Part shown: positions 41,651 through 52,150 of the stretch, in pieces
Numbering within the stretch: the stretch's first letter is position 1
Layout of the letters: each line of letters opens with the position of its first letter
Origin: Liopterus haemorrhoidalis
Lineage: Eukaryota; Arthropoda; Insecta; Coleoptera; Dytiscidae
Direction: 5' to 3'
Length of the DNA: 64,000 nucleotides
Assembly (NCBI GenBank): GCA_963971575.1
Contig: OZ020616.1
Coordinates: 55,287,201 to 55,351,200 of the forward strand
Notes under the pieces: model-generated
The model's input: only the letters and a program-made list of their open reading frames with translations
Database searches by the model: none
What the model was told of the DNA's origin: nothing
Program-made: the position numbers and the translations under genes

Positions 41651-41770
41651 AAAAATGTTTATTTTAAGTATGATTTACAAAGCTTAAACAAAACTGCCAA
41701 AAAGCACGATTCATGCGATGAAAATAACTAGATTGCAAAATCTAGTTCCACCTAAACGTTTGGAATAGCC
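41651..41770 (+). mobile_element. Family W right half (copy 2)
   Basis: GATTTACAAAGCTTAAACAA, GATTGCAAAATCTAGTTCC and CGTTTGGAATAG match the right half of 33014-33406. Its left part is the short segment 40853-40873 on the other side of X copy 4. Confidence 0.8.
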
Positions 41771-42817
41771 AATATGTCTTTAAATATTTTTTACCTGAAG
41801 ACGTGAATTATATAAATGCCCATTTTAGGTAAATGACATTAATATTTATGGCCTGCTGTCCTTTTTGGTTGCCACATGCTGTTAGATAGATAACAAAATC
41901 ATGTTATAATATTTTTAAAATTACTATATTTTAAGACTTGCGCCTTTAGTCTAACAGAGCAGGTGAAAATTATGAGTTGTAGGTAAAGCAAAAGGTCTTC
42001 CATTCATAAATCCAAACGTAAAATCATGAATTATATATCTATATTTTTGATTTTTTAAATGTCAGCAATAGTAGACCATAACAATTGTTTTTATTGATGT
42101 ATAAATCTAGCAAACAACTTAATTCATAGACTTCTGTCTATTGATAAGAATTGTTTATGGATATATTTTAATAATTGTCCCGTTAGTATTTCGCAATATG
42201 CGACCTGCCCCAACATAGCTGACAAGGTCCCCCATTTCCCTCTAATATTAGCACAACTGAAGGTCTCCATATGAATGCTTATTTTATCATACAATGCCTG
42301 TTGCTAAGCTGTTTTTATGTCGAATTTACATACCAGTTTTGCTACACCCAACAAAAGTAATGTTTGATAAGAATTCGATATTTTATGCTATTAGGATTAT
42401 TGATTGCAAAAAAAAAACAGATAAGAAATTGGTATTTTTATGTTTTTAACTGAAAATGTACTTTAAACAATGTCAAGATTATCAACCTTTGAAAAAAACC
42501 TTTTGCAAAGCAACCGCAATTTCGTTTTTGGCTAGTGGAATAATGTCATTTGCGAGAAAATCATTTTTTTTATTATATCCACATATGAGGGGCCTAAATG
42601 CAAAACCTGCTTGTCTATGGAAAAAAATTTCTAGAGGAAAAAATGTCCTCTCTATGTCATTTTGCAGGAGAGACGAAAAACTGTTATAGAATACTACAGA
42701 CATAATTTTACAAACAATTCTTTTTAATTGTCTTAGTATTATGATTATCTACCAATATTGATGGCAGGATTACATAAAAAAACATCTTTAAGATTGGACT
42801 TACGCGTTTTGCTACTA
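41771..42817. other. AT-rich spacer
   Basis: No gene or element recognised. The overlapping open frames on both strands at 42456-42703 carry no known motif. Confidence 0.35.
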
Positions 42818-43305
42818 TCAGGTTGTCAAGGATGAAATTTGTAGTTAATAATATTGCCAACTTTAACAGCTTATTATTTGACATTGGATTAATATTTACC
42901 GCTGTTTTTTTTTTTTTTTTGGAAAGTTGCACATCTTGCCTGTTTAAAGAAATCATTGTATCCTCTCAAAAATATCAAGAACTTTAAAAAAAAAATTTTT
43001 TTGTTGAAAATGGAACGGTCGGAAATTCGCACTGTTATGAAGTATGAGTTCTTACGTGGAACTACGGCATCGCAAACCGCCCGAAATATTAATAGTGTAT
43101 TTGGCTCCGTTACTACGCAGCAGACAATATCAAATTGGTTCGCCAAATTTCGTACAGGTAACTTTTAAAAAAAAACTGGTTCACCGATCACAGCAGAAAT
43201 ATACTGCAACCAACTGGACGAAATGATGCAAAAACTTTAAGTGCAAGGAGTAATACGATTAAATTATATAAGGAGGCATTTTATTAAGTAAGGACAATTA
43301 ATTTA
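42818..43305 (+). mobile_element. Mariner copy 1 (N-terminal half, no right end)
   Basis: The left end TCAGGTTGTCAAGGATGAAA is followed by a 5' UTR. A frame from 43010 then reads MERSEIRTVMKYEFLRGTTA and QQTISNWFAKFRTGNF, the first HTH of a cecropia/SETMAR-type mariner transposase. It then jumps to PITAEIYCNQLDEMMQKL, which belongs about 130 residues later. The right terminal repeat is absent; copy 2 begins at 43306. Confidence 0.75.
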
Positions 43306-43895
43306 TTAGGTCGTCAAGGATGAAATTTGTAGTATAATATTGCCAACTTTAACAGCTTATTATTTGACATTGGCTTAATATTTTACCGTTCTGTTTTTTT
43401 TTTATTGGAAAGTCACACACCTTGCCTGTTTAAAGAAATCATTGTTTGCTCTAAAAAATATCAAAATATGCAAAAATTAAAGAAAAACAGCCTAGATTGG
43501 TCAACAGATCGACTCCTATCTTATTGTATAATAACGCTAGACCACACACTGCACAAATGACTGTGGCAAAACTACAGGAATTGGAGTTATAACTTCTTCA
43601 TCATCCTCCATACTCACCAGACCTAGCCCCCACTGACTACCACTTCTTTCGCAATGTGGACAACTTTTTAATAGGAAAACAGTTTAATTCCGACAATGCT
43701 GTAAAACTGACCTTCCAGGAATTCATTGACTCTCGTCCGCCAGGGTTTTATACCGCCTGAACAACCTGCCGCTTAAATGGCAAAAGTGTATAGGCAATAT
43801 GGGTGCATACTTTGATGAATAATATAATTCCTTATATTTGTAAGTTATTAACCAACTTGCCTTTTTTTCTACAAATTTCAGCCTTAACGACCTAA
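43306..43895 (+). mobile_element. Mariner copy 2 (C-terminal half), TA duplication
   Basis: TTAGGTCGTCAAGGATGAAA at the left and its imperfect inverse at the right (TTTCAGCCTTAACGACCTAA) are flanked by TA (43304-43305, 43896-43897). The 5' UTR is joined directly to PRLVNRSTPIL. The frame then reads YNNARPHTAQMTVAKLQELE, HHPPYSPDLAPTDYHFFRNV, NFLIGKQFNSDNAVKLTFQE and RPPGFYTA. The second catalytic Asp (usually HDNARPH) is Asn; the third survives. The HTH and first Asp are deleted. Confidence 0.8.
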
Positions 43896-43897
43896 TA

Positions 43898-44804
43898 TAT
43901 AGCGCTTTCAGTCCAGGAAAGAAGACTTTTTGTTGCACTATTCTTTAGTGGTCGTTTTTGAAATTAATGCACCAATATTATCCATTGTTACTCTTAATAA
44001 TACAACAATAATGAATATACAACACTACTATGCTCTAGCAACTGATTCAAACATGGGCATAACCACCAGACAGCAAACAGCATGCTCGTACATAGCGGAT
44101 TTTGCACTCACAACCATGTTTTGGCGCTAGTGAGCCAAAAAATTACTTGCTAGTGAGTTACTAATGTCACTTTTCGAGGTTTGAAAATGATCTCTTTTCT
44201 TTAGAATTGAGTCAGATTGAGTTTTGGCAAAAGAAAAAACTTGTGATAAACAAGTATGACAAATAATCTAATTTAGTTCGAAAATTAGTTATATTCTTAT
44301 TTTTTTAACAAAACAAAAATTTGAGTTCAAAAAACTTATTTTTAATCCAAGGTTATCAGAGTCAAAATTCGTCAAAACACAATATTGCGACCGATTTTAA
44401 TATCTAATCGACGTTCAGTTAATAGTTTAAATATTAAGGCAATATTGAGATAATTATAGCATTTTTATCATTTAGACTTAGTTCATATCCATTAATTGAT
44501 ACTGGATTTAAAACGTAGTTTTTGTTATAATTAAACAATAAACAAAACTTTGTTTATGAAAATAAGCTTCAAGGTATTCAAAAAAATTGATTTTTAGGAC
44601 AATTGTGTTGATGTTTACGGAAATATCGATGTTTACTTCCTGTTGAAACATTACTGAATTTATTTTTTCGTCTTAGACTCCATCATATTGACCTTTTTCT
44701 TCAGACATTCAAATACTCAACTAAAATCCATTCACGATGTTCCTCATCTGAGTAGGCTATGATATTTTTTTTAGGTTGCTTGGTTTTGACTGCCAAATAA
44801 TTAT
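43898..44804. other. AT-rich spacer
   Basis: Nothing recognised. Confidence 0.4.
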
Positions 44805-45188
44805 AAGCTATTCCAAACGATTAGGCAGATTAGATTTTGTAATCTTGTTACTTTCATCGTTTGAATCGTGCGTTTTGGCCGTTTTGTGTAAGCTTTGTAA
44901 ATCATACTTAGAATAAGCATTTTTTGATTAAGGTTATCATTTTAAAATGTAATTTTCTTTATATTTTGATTTTTTGTGCCATTCTTAATACAAATTTCTT
45001 TTTCTTAAAATATATGTAAAAAAATATTTTAATTTTGACATGTCATTCGTTTCCTGGTTTCATTGTTGGAATTTTAAATTTTGATATTCCAACGTGAAAA
45101 TGAAATACCCCAAGCAAGGTACCTCCTCGTGACAACCTAAAAGAACGAAATTCCCATTTAGTTCCGCCTAATCGTTTGGAATAACCTG
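44805..45188. mobile_element. Family W copy 3, TA duplication
   Basis: TATTCCAAACGATTAGGCAG at the left and GTTCCGCCTAATCGTTTGGA at the right are the W ends. TA flanks at 44803-44804 and 45189-45190. The interior is colinear, in inverted orientation, with 33014-33406. Confidence 0.85.
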
Positions 45189-45432
45189 TATATTTTTACA
45201 TCAACTAAATATGAGGAGGATTCAAAACGTGATTTTTCACAGTAATGCAGTTTTGAGATAACCTTTTATTAAGCAACTTATATAGATGGAAGATCATAAA
45301 TTAGTTCTTTGAACCATTTTATAAGCATAAAAAAATTTTTTAAATAAGACTACGTACATTTTAATTTTTTTTGTTCTTGTTTGCGCGTATTTTTTTAAAT
45401 ATCTCCTTTATATAATTAGTTAATTATTCTTA

Positions 45433-45674
45433 GGCCCGGTCTTTCTACCTTCAGGTAAACCTCTAGGTAACTATCTGACAGATAAGGTTATCTGAAACTT
45501 CATCTGCTGAATAAATGTCAATACCAATCAGTGAATTCAATACGTCAGTCTCATTATCCGTTAGATAACTATCCAATAGATACATTTGTATTGAGAGACA
45601 GCATTTATTCAGCACAGAAAGTATCACAGAACCTAGTTAGCTAGAGGTTTACCTGAAGGTGGAAACACTGGGCC
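45433..45674. mobile_element. 242-bp Harbinger-type miniature element, TTA duplication
   Basis: GGCCCGGTCTTTCTACCTTC and then AGGTAAACCTCTAG at the left are inverted at the right with a few mismatches (about 38-bp arms). TTA lies on both sides (45430-45432, 45675-45677), the PIF/Harbinger target. Non-coding. Confidence 0.85.
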
Positions 45675-45677
45675 TTA

Positions 45678-46883
45678 GTATCATAGTAGAATAATCATTT
45701 TTTCCTAATTTAACCTCCGTTCTATCTCTTATAATAAAGAAGGTATATTCTGTCTCCGAAAGAGTGATAGTAATAAAATTTATTATTTGTAAAAATTTAT
45801 TGTATTATCACACAGAAGCGGTAAAACAAAAGCGACAAAATATGAATAGTTCGAAACGAAATATTGTTAAAAACAACCGAGTGTGCCGCACATATTATAT
45901 GGGAATACGAACTAGGGTTAAACACAATAGGCCAGAAAAATTTGACCTTAAAATTTTGAGGAAAAATGACGGTCACAGGGGTGTGTTTAATGATATGATA
46001 AATATGTTCACAAGCGTGCGTTTAATAAAATGATAAATAGTAATATAGAAATACACAAAACCAATTTAAACGTGTTTAAAATGTGCACGCCACTGGTAAC
46101 TGCCTGACAAATTGATTTATTACTATCGGTCTTTCAGAGGTAGAGTATAGCAATGCTTGAGCAGTTCCCCAAAATACCCTGTATATTTTTATGAGATTTT
46201 CGTTATAATTATGTCAAAATCAGCATTCAGGCGGACTCTTTTACTTACTTATACCTACGAATTCCTGAAATTTCACATGAATTTTACATCTTTACATACA
46301 TTTAATAATAATGGTATTATTTTACCTCTGTCATCTGATTTTTTATAAACATTCTATTATAAAAATAGAGTTAAATTAATTCTGTTGCTGAGTGGGCATG
46401 TCTTGACTAAAAATAACGTGAAATATACATGCTAGCATGCGTCTGAGGCGTGATATAAAAGTGACCTCGTCGTGAATGCTACTTTCCATCCATGTAGCCG
46501 GCTAGTGGTCTTTCATTCATCGGCATAGCTTAAGAACAGCCCATATTGGGTGTATAAACGTCTAAAGATATGTTAACAGACTGCTCTGAAACGTCTGAGT
46601 GAGACAACAAATCTAAATGCACAAGAAAAGATATTTATTAAACTCAAATCAATTCAAACTTCTTTAGTTTTTTTTGTATTTCTGAAAATTAAAGGATTTG
46701 CCAGTATTTGTTTTTGAGTTTTAAGGTCATTCTAAGAAACCTGGTAATTCTAAAAATATTTTATCGAAACCAGGAAATCAAATTCAAATGCGATATCTTT
46801 CTTCCCTGTGGGTGAGTGGTGGATTTTCCATTACGCCCGTGCTTAAGGTTAGCCTAATTTTACCAAAAAAGTAGTTAGCCTTG
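45678..46883. other. AT-rich spacer
   Basis: No gene recognised; the open frame at 45764-46033 has no familiar motif. Confidence 0.35.
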
Positions 46884-47040
46884 TTAGGATTTTGTAGGTA
46901 TGACCAAAAACCCTTCTAACGTCACTCATGTGTCTGTCTGTTCAGTAGAAATAATAGTCAAACCACTGGACTTACAAACTTAAAATTTGTTTTTGCTTAT
47001 ACAACTCTTTGAACTTAACCATAACTAAATAATATACAAA
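46884..47040 (+). mobile_element. Family Y 5' fragment
   Basis: AGGATTTTGTAGGTATGACC, ACCCTT, GTGTCTGTCTGTTCAGTA and GCTTATACAACTCTTTGAAC match the Y left part in order; the rest is absent. Confidence 0.65.
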
Positions 47041-47202
47041 TTTTAAAATTATTATTTTTATTAATATCACCATTATTATTTAGTTTGTTTATAAAATCAA
47101 GCGCTAAGAGCCCAACTGAATTCAAGTTGTCCAACCCGTCATTTATTTAAGAAATCTTGATGTGGCTCGCTTTCGAAAAGTTTAGAGACTCTTGGTTTAA
47201 AA

Positions 47203-48231
47203 CAGTGGTATTCAACCTGTGTTCCGCGGAACCCTAGGGTCCCGTGGAACGTTTCAGGGGTTCCACAACTTTAATTAAATGGCTTCACTTGTTTTTTTAA
47301 CGACTCTGCTTGGATACAATGATTTTGATAAATTTTGAAAATTTAATTTAATTTGTTTATTTATACCCAAAGTACACGATTAAATAGTTAGATTTTTATA
47401 AATAATAATAATATTGTACAATGGATAAAGGCCCATGATCAGTAATTGTAAGAATACAAAGACTGTTCTTCCTCATGAGCCCCCAAAAAGTATAAAAAAT
47501 ATAAATATAGCACATATTAACAGAACCAGGGTTCTTTGCTACTGACATGTAGATATGTAACGTTCCCTAACTTGAGCGGAATTAAGTAAGAAAAGGACAT
47601 TGAAAAGAACAGGAAATTAAAAGGACAAGATGAACCTATTAGAAGTTAAGACTTTTTTTAAGACTTTTATAAGCTTTTATACATTTTTATAAAATTGAAT
47701 AATTTTAAATCTGAGGGTGCTAAAAATTTCTTAATCACCATTTTCGTCATCAGTAGGTCATATTTATTCCAAAACAGCTAATTTTAATCGACAAAAAGTT
47801 CAAATTTGTTGAGTAGTGATTATTATTTACTTCTTATATCACCTACCATTTAAATATGTACTTTGTACTGTATTATTGGATTTATAAATTACTATATTAC
47901 CTTGATTTTATGTTTATAATGATTGCTAATAAATGTTTATAATAAATAAATAAGTAAGATTTAAAACATATCGTTAATTATTAAAAATTATATTAGATAG
48001 GTATTGCATTATTTAAAAAGTAAAATACTATACCTACATTTAAAAAATATAGAAATATAGTCAACTATAAAGTATCAATTTTGGTCAAGACTAAAAACAG
48101 TAATAAACATCTAAATTATCATTTTAAACCGTTTGACCTTAAAATTAAAAAACGACTTTTGCCTTCGGGTTCCAAAGAAATAGCATTTAAACTGTAGGGT
48201 TCCGCAGATGTAAGAGGGTTGAAGACCACTG
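47203..48231. mobile_element. 1.03-kb non-autonomous hAT with 8-bp duplication
   Basis: CAGTGGTATTCAACCTGTGT and the inverse of GTAAGAGGGTTGAAGACCAC then TG form the ends. GTTTAAAA (47195-47202) and GTTTAAAG (48232-48239) are the target duplication. GGAACCCTAGGG and its partner GTAGGGTTCC are subterminal. No readable transposase inside. Confidence 0.85.
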
Positions 48232-48239
48232 GTTTAAAG

Positions 48240-49422
48240 CAATATTTAAATTTGCTCAATAGCTAACAGTTGTAGTGTCAAAGGTTATGTCAGTAGTTCT
48301 AACGTTCCAAATTTATTTAAAGAAATATGTGATTTTTTTCTCGGCCTAATTTAACGTTTTTTTTTTTTTTTGTATCATATGGTATATTTGTGTGTAGGCC
48401 TTATTTCCAATGCGTTTATCCCATTTTGTACCTATTGTTGGCAATTTTTTTATATATATTTTTGTTTTTTTAAGTTTATTTGGGCTTTATTTGTTCTATT
48501 TCATTTAAGTCTTATGCCCTTCATATAACAAGAAACTCAATAGATTCAGTTCTTAACTTTTTAGTTTCTTTTGTGAGGTGACTGCTCCATGGATCTTTCT
48601 TCCATCATTCTCTCATTTTTCTTCCTTATTACATGTACCCTGTAATTACTTAACATTTCTTGTGTAACATTTTTAAGTATTAAGATATCTTCATTCTTGC
48701 GTCCTTTCCTTTATCATTTGAATGGGACCAGAAATTGTAATATTTTTTTTGTTCACATTGTATGCACCGAAAAAATTCCTTGCTTTTCAAATTCATCCCA
48801 CGTCTTACGCTATTTATTTATGAATGCCTTGTCCTTTCAGTCTAACTTCTAATAACGTATTCAAGAAAGATCATTAGATTTTAAGTGTTGTTAACACTAT
48901 GACCTTTTGACGAGGCTTGCATTACCTTGCGAAAATAATTTCTAAAAGGTGACAGTGAGTTCTTAGAATTTTTAAAAATAGACAAAAAATGGTAGTATTT
49001 ATAAACAATAAGGTGGGGGAAGGAAATTTGTATTATATAATTTTAAATCTGTAGACCGAATCCTTGTCCAATGACTGTAAAAATTATGTAAGAAATATAA
49101 ATAAATAAATAATAAATATTAGGTTAGGTTGAAATTTCGAGAGCTCTTAGTGTCTTATTTTTCTCCTGTGTGCAGCAAGTTTCAGACAGGTACGCACTCG
49201 AGCTCAGGGGCTTGAACCCCCCCCCACTCAAAAAACACGTATTTTTATGGAACACACTTGAGTATTCACAACTCAGCGTACTAGCGTGTGTGAATTTCCA
49301 TCATTCAATGTCTTTCTATGATTCTCACTGTTGTATTTAAATTTCAATCTTTTATGGTGTTTTTGGTTAATAATTGAAAATTATTATTTTTTATTTTAAA
49401 CAACGGAATAGCTCTTATAAAA
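48240..49422. other. AT-rich spacer
   Basis: Nothing convincing. 49090-49120 (AATAAATAAATAATAAATA) may be the tail of a retroelement. Confidence 0.35.
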
Positions 49423-49581
49423 AGCTCCAATTGTGAATGGCCCGATTTGTTAATGGCCCGAATTGCGAAGTCCCAATTGTGAAAAGCCCCAATTGTGTAC
49501 GGCCCGAATTGTCCATCGCCCCAGTTGTGAAAAGCCCCAATTGTGAACGGCTCGAATTGTCTTACGGCCTCAGTTGTCTGG
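49423..49581. repeat. 16-17-bp minisatellite, about ten units
   Basis: Units of the form AATTGTGAA(A/T)(A/G)GCCC(C/G), with variants AATTGTGTACGGCCCG and AGTTGTGAAAAGCCCC, run head to tail. The units alternate between a GAAAAGCCCC and a GNACGGCCCG type. The array is translatable on the minus strand (NWGxFHxWG-like), but this is probably incidental. Confidence 0.8.
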
Positions 49582-50012
49582 TTACCGGGAAACACTATTA
49601 AAGATTATTTGCGAAATACAATATCATCCATTTTTTTTCAATTGATAAACTAAATTTTGATAGGTATTACGTGCTTATTTCAAATATTATTCTTCTGAGA
49701 ATTTTTTATCTGTTCTAAAACACATTGAGTTCTCGCTATCAGTGTTTGTTGCCACTCGAGTTTATAAATATAATATGTGTGGGCTGCTGTGCCGTTGCCG
49801 TTCATGCATGTCTGAATGGATGAAGAAAGTAGCCAACCTCCCTTTAATGGCAGCTAAGCGTTGTCGGTAAAAATGCGCCCACATTGTCTGATACGTATCA
49901 TATATGAAAGATTTGTTTAAGTGAATAACTATTGAATAATGGGACGGGATAATTTGTAAAAGATATTATCATTTAATTGGAAATAATGGAACAAATTCGG
50001 ATTACAAACATA
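49582..50012. other. AT-rich spacer
   Basis: Nothing recognised. Confidence 0.4.
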
Positions 50013-50014
50013 TA

Positions 50015-50983
50015 CCAGGTCTACAAGTATGAAATGCGAATTTATTTTTTAAATAAAACACATTAAACTCAAAAGAACGGTAAAAGTTTATTTATTCAAA
50101 GTATGCTCCATTAGAAGTTATACATTTTTCATGGTTCAATTCGATCAGTTGTTGTTGGTAGCGTTGGGTATTAACTGTTTCACCAGGTTTTAACAATTCA
50201 TAATAGACCACACCCTTTTGGTACCACCAAGTACAGAGCATTGTCTTTTTGTCAAAGCGATTCGGTCTTGCAGTTGATGTGGATGGTGAGCCTGGGTTCA
50301 CCCATGATTTTTTGCGTTTGGGATTTTCAAAATAAATCCATTTTTCATCGCCAGTAATGATACGATGCAAAAAAGACTTTCTTTTGTATCGTGCAAGCAA
50401 AATTTCACAAGTGTTTTTGCGTTTTTCCATCTGCCTCTCATTCAATGCATGTGGAACCCATCTGCCGACTTTCTGGATCTTACCCATCTCTAATAGGCGA
50501 TTGGAAACAGCTTGTTGACTAACGCCTAACTGCTCTGCTAGTTGTTTTTGTGATTGACTATCGTCTTCCTGTAGCAATGTTTCCAATTTTGTATCTTCAT
50601 ATTTTTTTGGAGGTTTTCCATGTTCTTTGTCTGTAAGATCAAAGTCACCACTTTTGAAACGCCGAAACCATCGTTCACACGTATCTTGCGATGGAGCATA
50701 TTCACCATAAGCTTCTCGAAGCAGTCGGTATGATTCAGCGGCAGTTTTTTTCAAATGAAAACAAAACAGTAGTACTGTCCGCGAATGCTCTTTATTTGGC
50801 ACAAAATTTGACATTTTTAACACAGTAAAACAAAACTATATGATCACTTTTCAAATTATAACCTATATGCATTTGAAACTTAATGATAACTTAACAAAAC
50901 GCCATGTGTTGAAACTTTGACTTATACACTCTGTTTGCGCGGCAAGTTTGAAAAAAATCCGCATTTCATACTTGTAGACCTGG
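50015..50983 (-). mobile_element. Mauritiana-type mariner with clean internal deletion
   Basis: CCAGGTCTACAAGTATGAAA at the left and TTTCATACTTGTAGACCTGG at the right are perfect inverted repeats for at least 24 bp. TA lies on both sides (50013-50014, 50984-50985). The TIR resembles that of Mos1-type mariners. At 969 bp it is about 300 bp shorter than a full element, the difference being missing coding sequence. Confidence 0.95.
50092..50823 (-). pseudogene. Mariner transposase, in-frame deletion of catalytic residues 2 and 3
   Basis: An uninterrupted frame; the likely true start is the Met of MSNFVPNKEH at 50814. HTH 1: CFHLKKTAAESYRLLREAYG; HTH 2: QKQLAEQLGVSQQAVSNRL; linker: GRWVPHALNERQMEKRKN; first catalytic Asp: IITGDEKWIYFENPKRKKSW. 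It then runs TMLCTWWYQKGVVYYELLKP to QQQLIELNHEKCITSNGAYF and stops. QQQLIELN normally leads into about 100 more residues carrying HDNAPSH and SPDLAPSDYH; here it is joined in frame to the last dozen residues. The product could still bind ends but not cut. Confidence 0.9.
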
Positions 50984-50985
50984 TA

Positions 50986-51330
50986 GAACTATAAAGGGAA
51001 ACATGCCATAATGTATTATCATAAAATGGGCCCTATTTTATAACAATAAGTATGTATTTCTTATAAATTATGTTGGAAAACCCCTCAGGAATTTTTCCTC
51101 ATTCCAAAATAGGGTAGTATCCTGTAAAACTGTTGAATTAATACGGAGCAAGTAATCTATGGCCTGTTTCTTTGATAAAACCGGGCCTAAGAGAATTTCG
51201 TTTTCTTAAGTTGTCATAAGAGCTGAACTTGGAATTCCTGAGGAGTTTTCCAACATAATTTATAAGAAATATATACTTATTGTTATAAAATAGGGCCCAT
51301 TTTATGATAATACAGGCCCATTTTATGTTA
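50986..51330. repeat. Foldback with 80-bp arms
   Basis: 51014-51093 is inverted at 51233-51312 almost perfectly (ATAAAATGGGCCCTATTTTA ... TAAAATAGGGCCCATTTTAT; TTATGTTGGAAAACCCCTCA ... TGAGGAGTTTTCCAACATAA), with a 139-bp spacer. No protein. It looks like a miniature inverted-repeat element; the target duplication is unclear. Confidence 0.8.
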
Positions 51331-51333
51331 ATA

Positions 51334-51490
51334 ACCAGTACGGTTGATGCACATACTTCCCGGAATTGAAATTAATGGGCCAGTACCCCAGTGTCCCTGT
51401 GGCCGTTAGCTAGCCCATTGGTGTAACAATTGCCGGCCCAGAAGCGGTAAAGAGCAAAATAATCGCATTAGTTGCAAGACTTATTTCTGA
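51334..51490. mobile_element. Degraded CCCAGCAAACATT-family element
   Basis: ATTAATGGGCCAGTACCCC, GCCGGCCCAGAAGCGGTAAA and TAATCGCATTAGTTGCAAGA are shared with 30209-30580. Both ends are lost or mutated. Confidence 0.7.
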
Positions 51491-51621
51491 CGGACCAGTG
51501 CTTATATTATACCCACTCTCTAGTATTTCAAATGTAACATATGTATATTTACCTTATACTTACCCAGTATTAAAATAAATTAATGATTAGGTGCAAAATA
51601 AATACTCATTTGGCCATTTAC

Positions 51622-51765
51622 CCATCGTAGAATAAATTTATTTAACAAATAAAGTTGACAATATCGCATCGGTTTTAAACTATTAATGAAGAAATTAACG
51701 TTGCTGTCAATAGAATGATGCGATATTGTCAACTTTATTCGTTGAATAAATTTATTCAACGATGG
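51622..51765. repeat. Foldback with 48-bp arms
   Basis: CCATCGTAGAATAAATTTAT, then AAAGTTGACAATATCGCATC, is inverted at the right (GATGCGATATTGTCAACTTT ... CAACGATGG). The spacer is about 48 bp. No duplication identified. Confidence 0.75.
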
Positions 51766-51820
51766 TGAAACAAAAGTAAAATGTAACATATTAACAAATA
51801 CGCTCATAAAATGCTGGAAA

Positions 51821-52148
51821 AAAAATCTAGTCCCGCCTAATCATTTGGAATTGACTTTAGATTAAATTGATTGTCATTATAAAATGTCCTTTTCATTGCA
51901 TTTTAATTTTTTGTCATTCTTATTAAAAAAAATCCTATTTATTTTTTTTTTTTTTTTGTCTTCAAAATATAGAAAAACGAATTAAAATTTTTGACATTTG
52001 TCATTCGTTTCCATCGTTCCATTGTTGGAATTTTAAATTTGCATATACCAAACAGAAATATAAAATAATCCAAGCAAGGCCCCGTTTCGTGACAACCTAA
52101 AAGAACGAAATTTGCATTTAGTTCCGCCTAATCGTTTGGGATAGCCTG
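51821..52148. mobile_element. Family W pieces (copy 4)
   Basis: AATCTAGTCCCGCCTAATCA (51826 on) is a W end. The remainder to AGTTCCGCCTAATCGTTTGG and CCTG, TA at 52149-52150, is colinear with copy 3 but has a deleted inner part. Confidence 0.7.
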
Positions 52149-52150
52149 TA

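Noticed and set aside
49344..49595. 83-codon protein with NWG/FTIGAFHNW repeats
   Set aside because: Translation of a minisatellite; no start context or homology. Kept as a repeat finding only.
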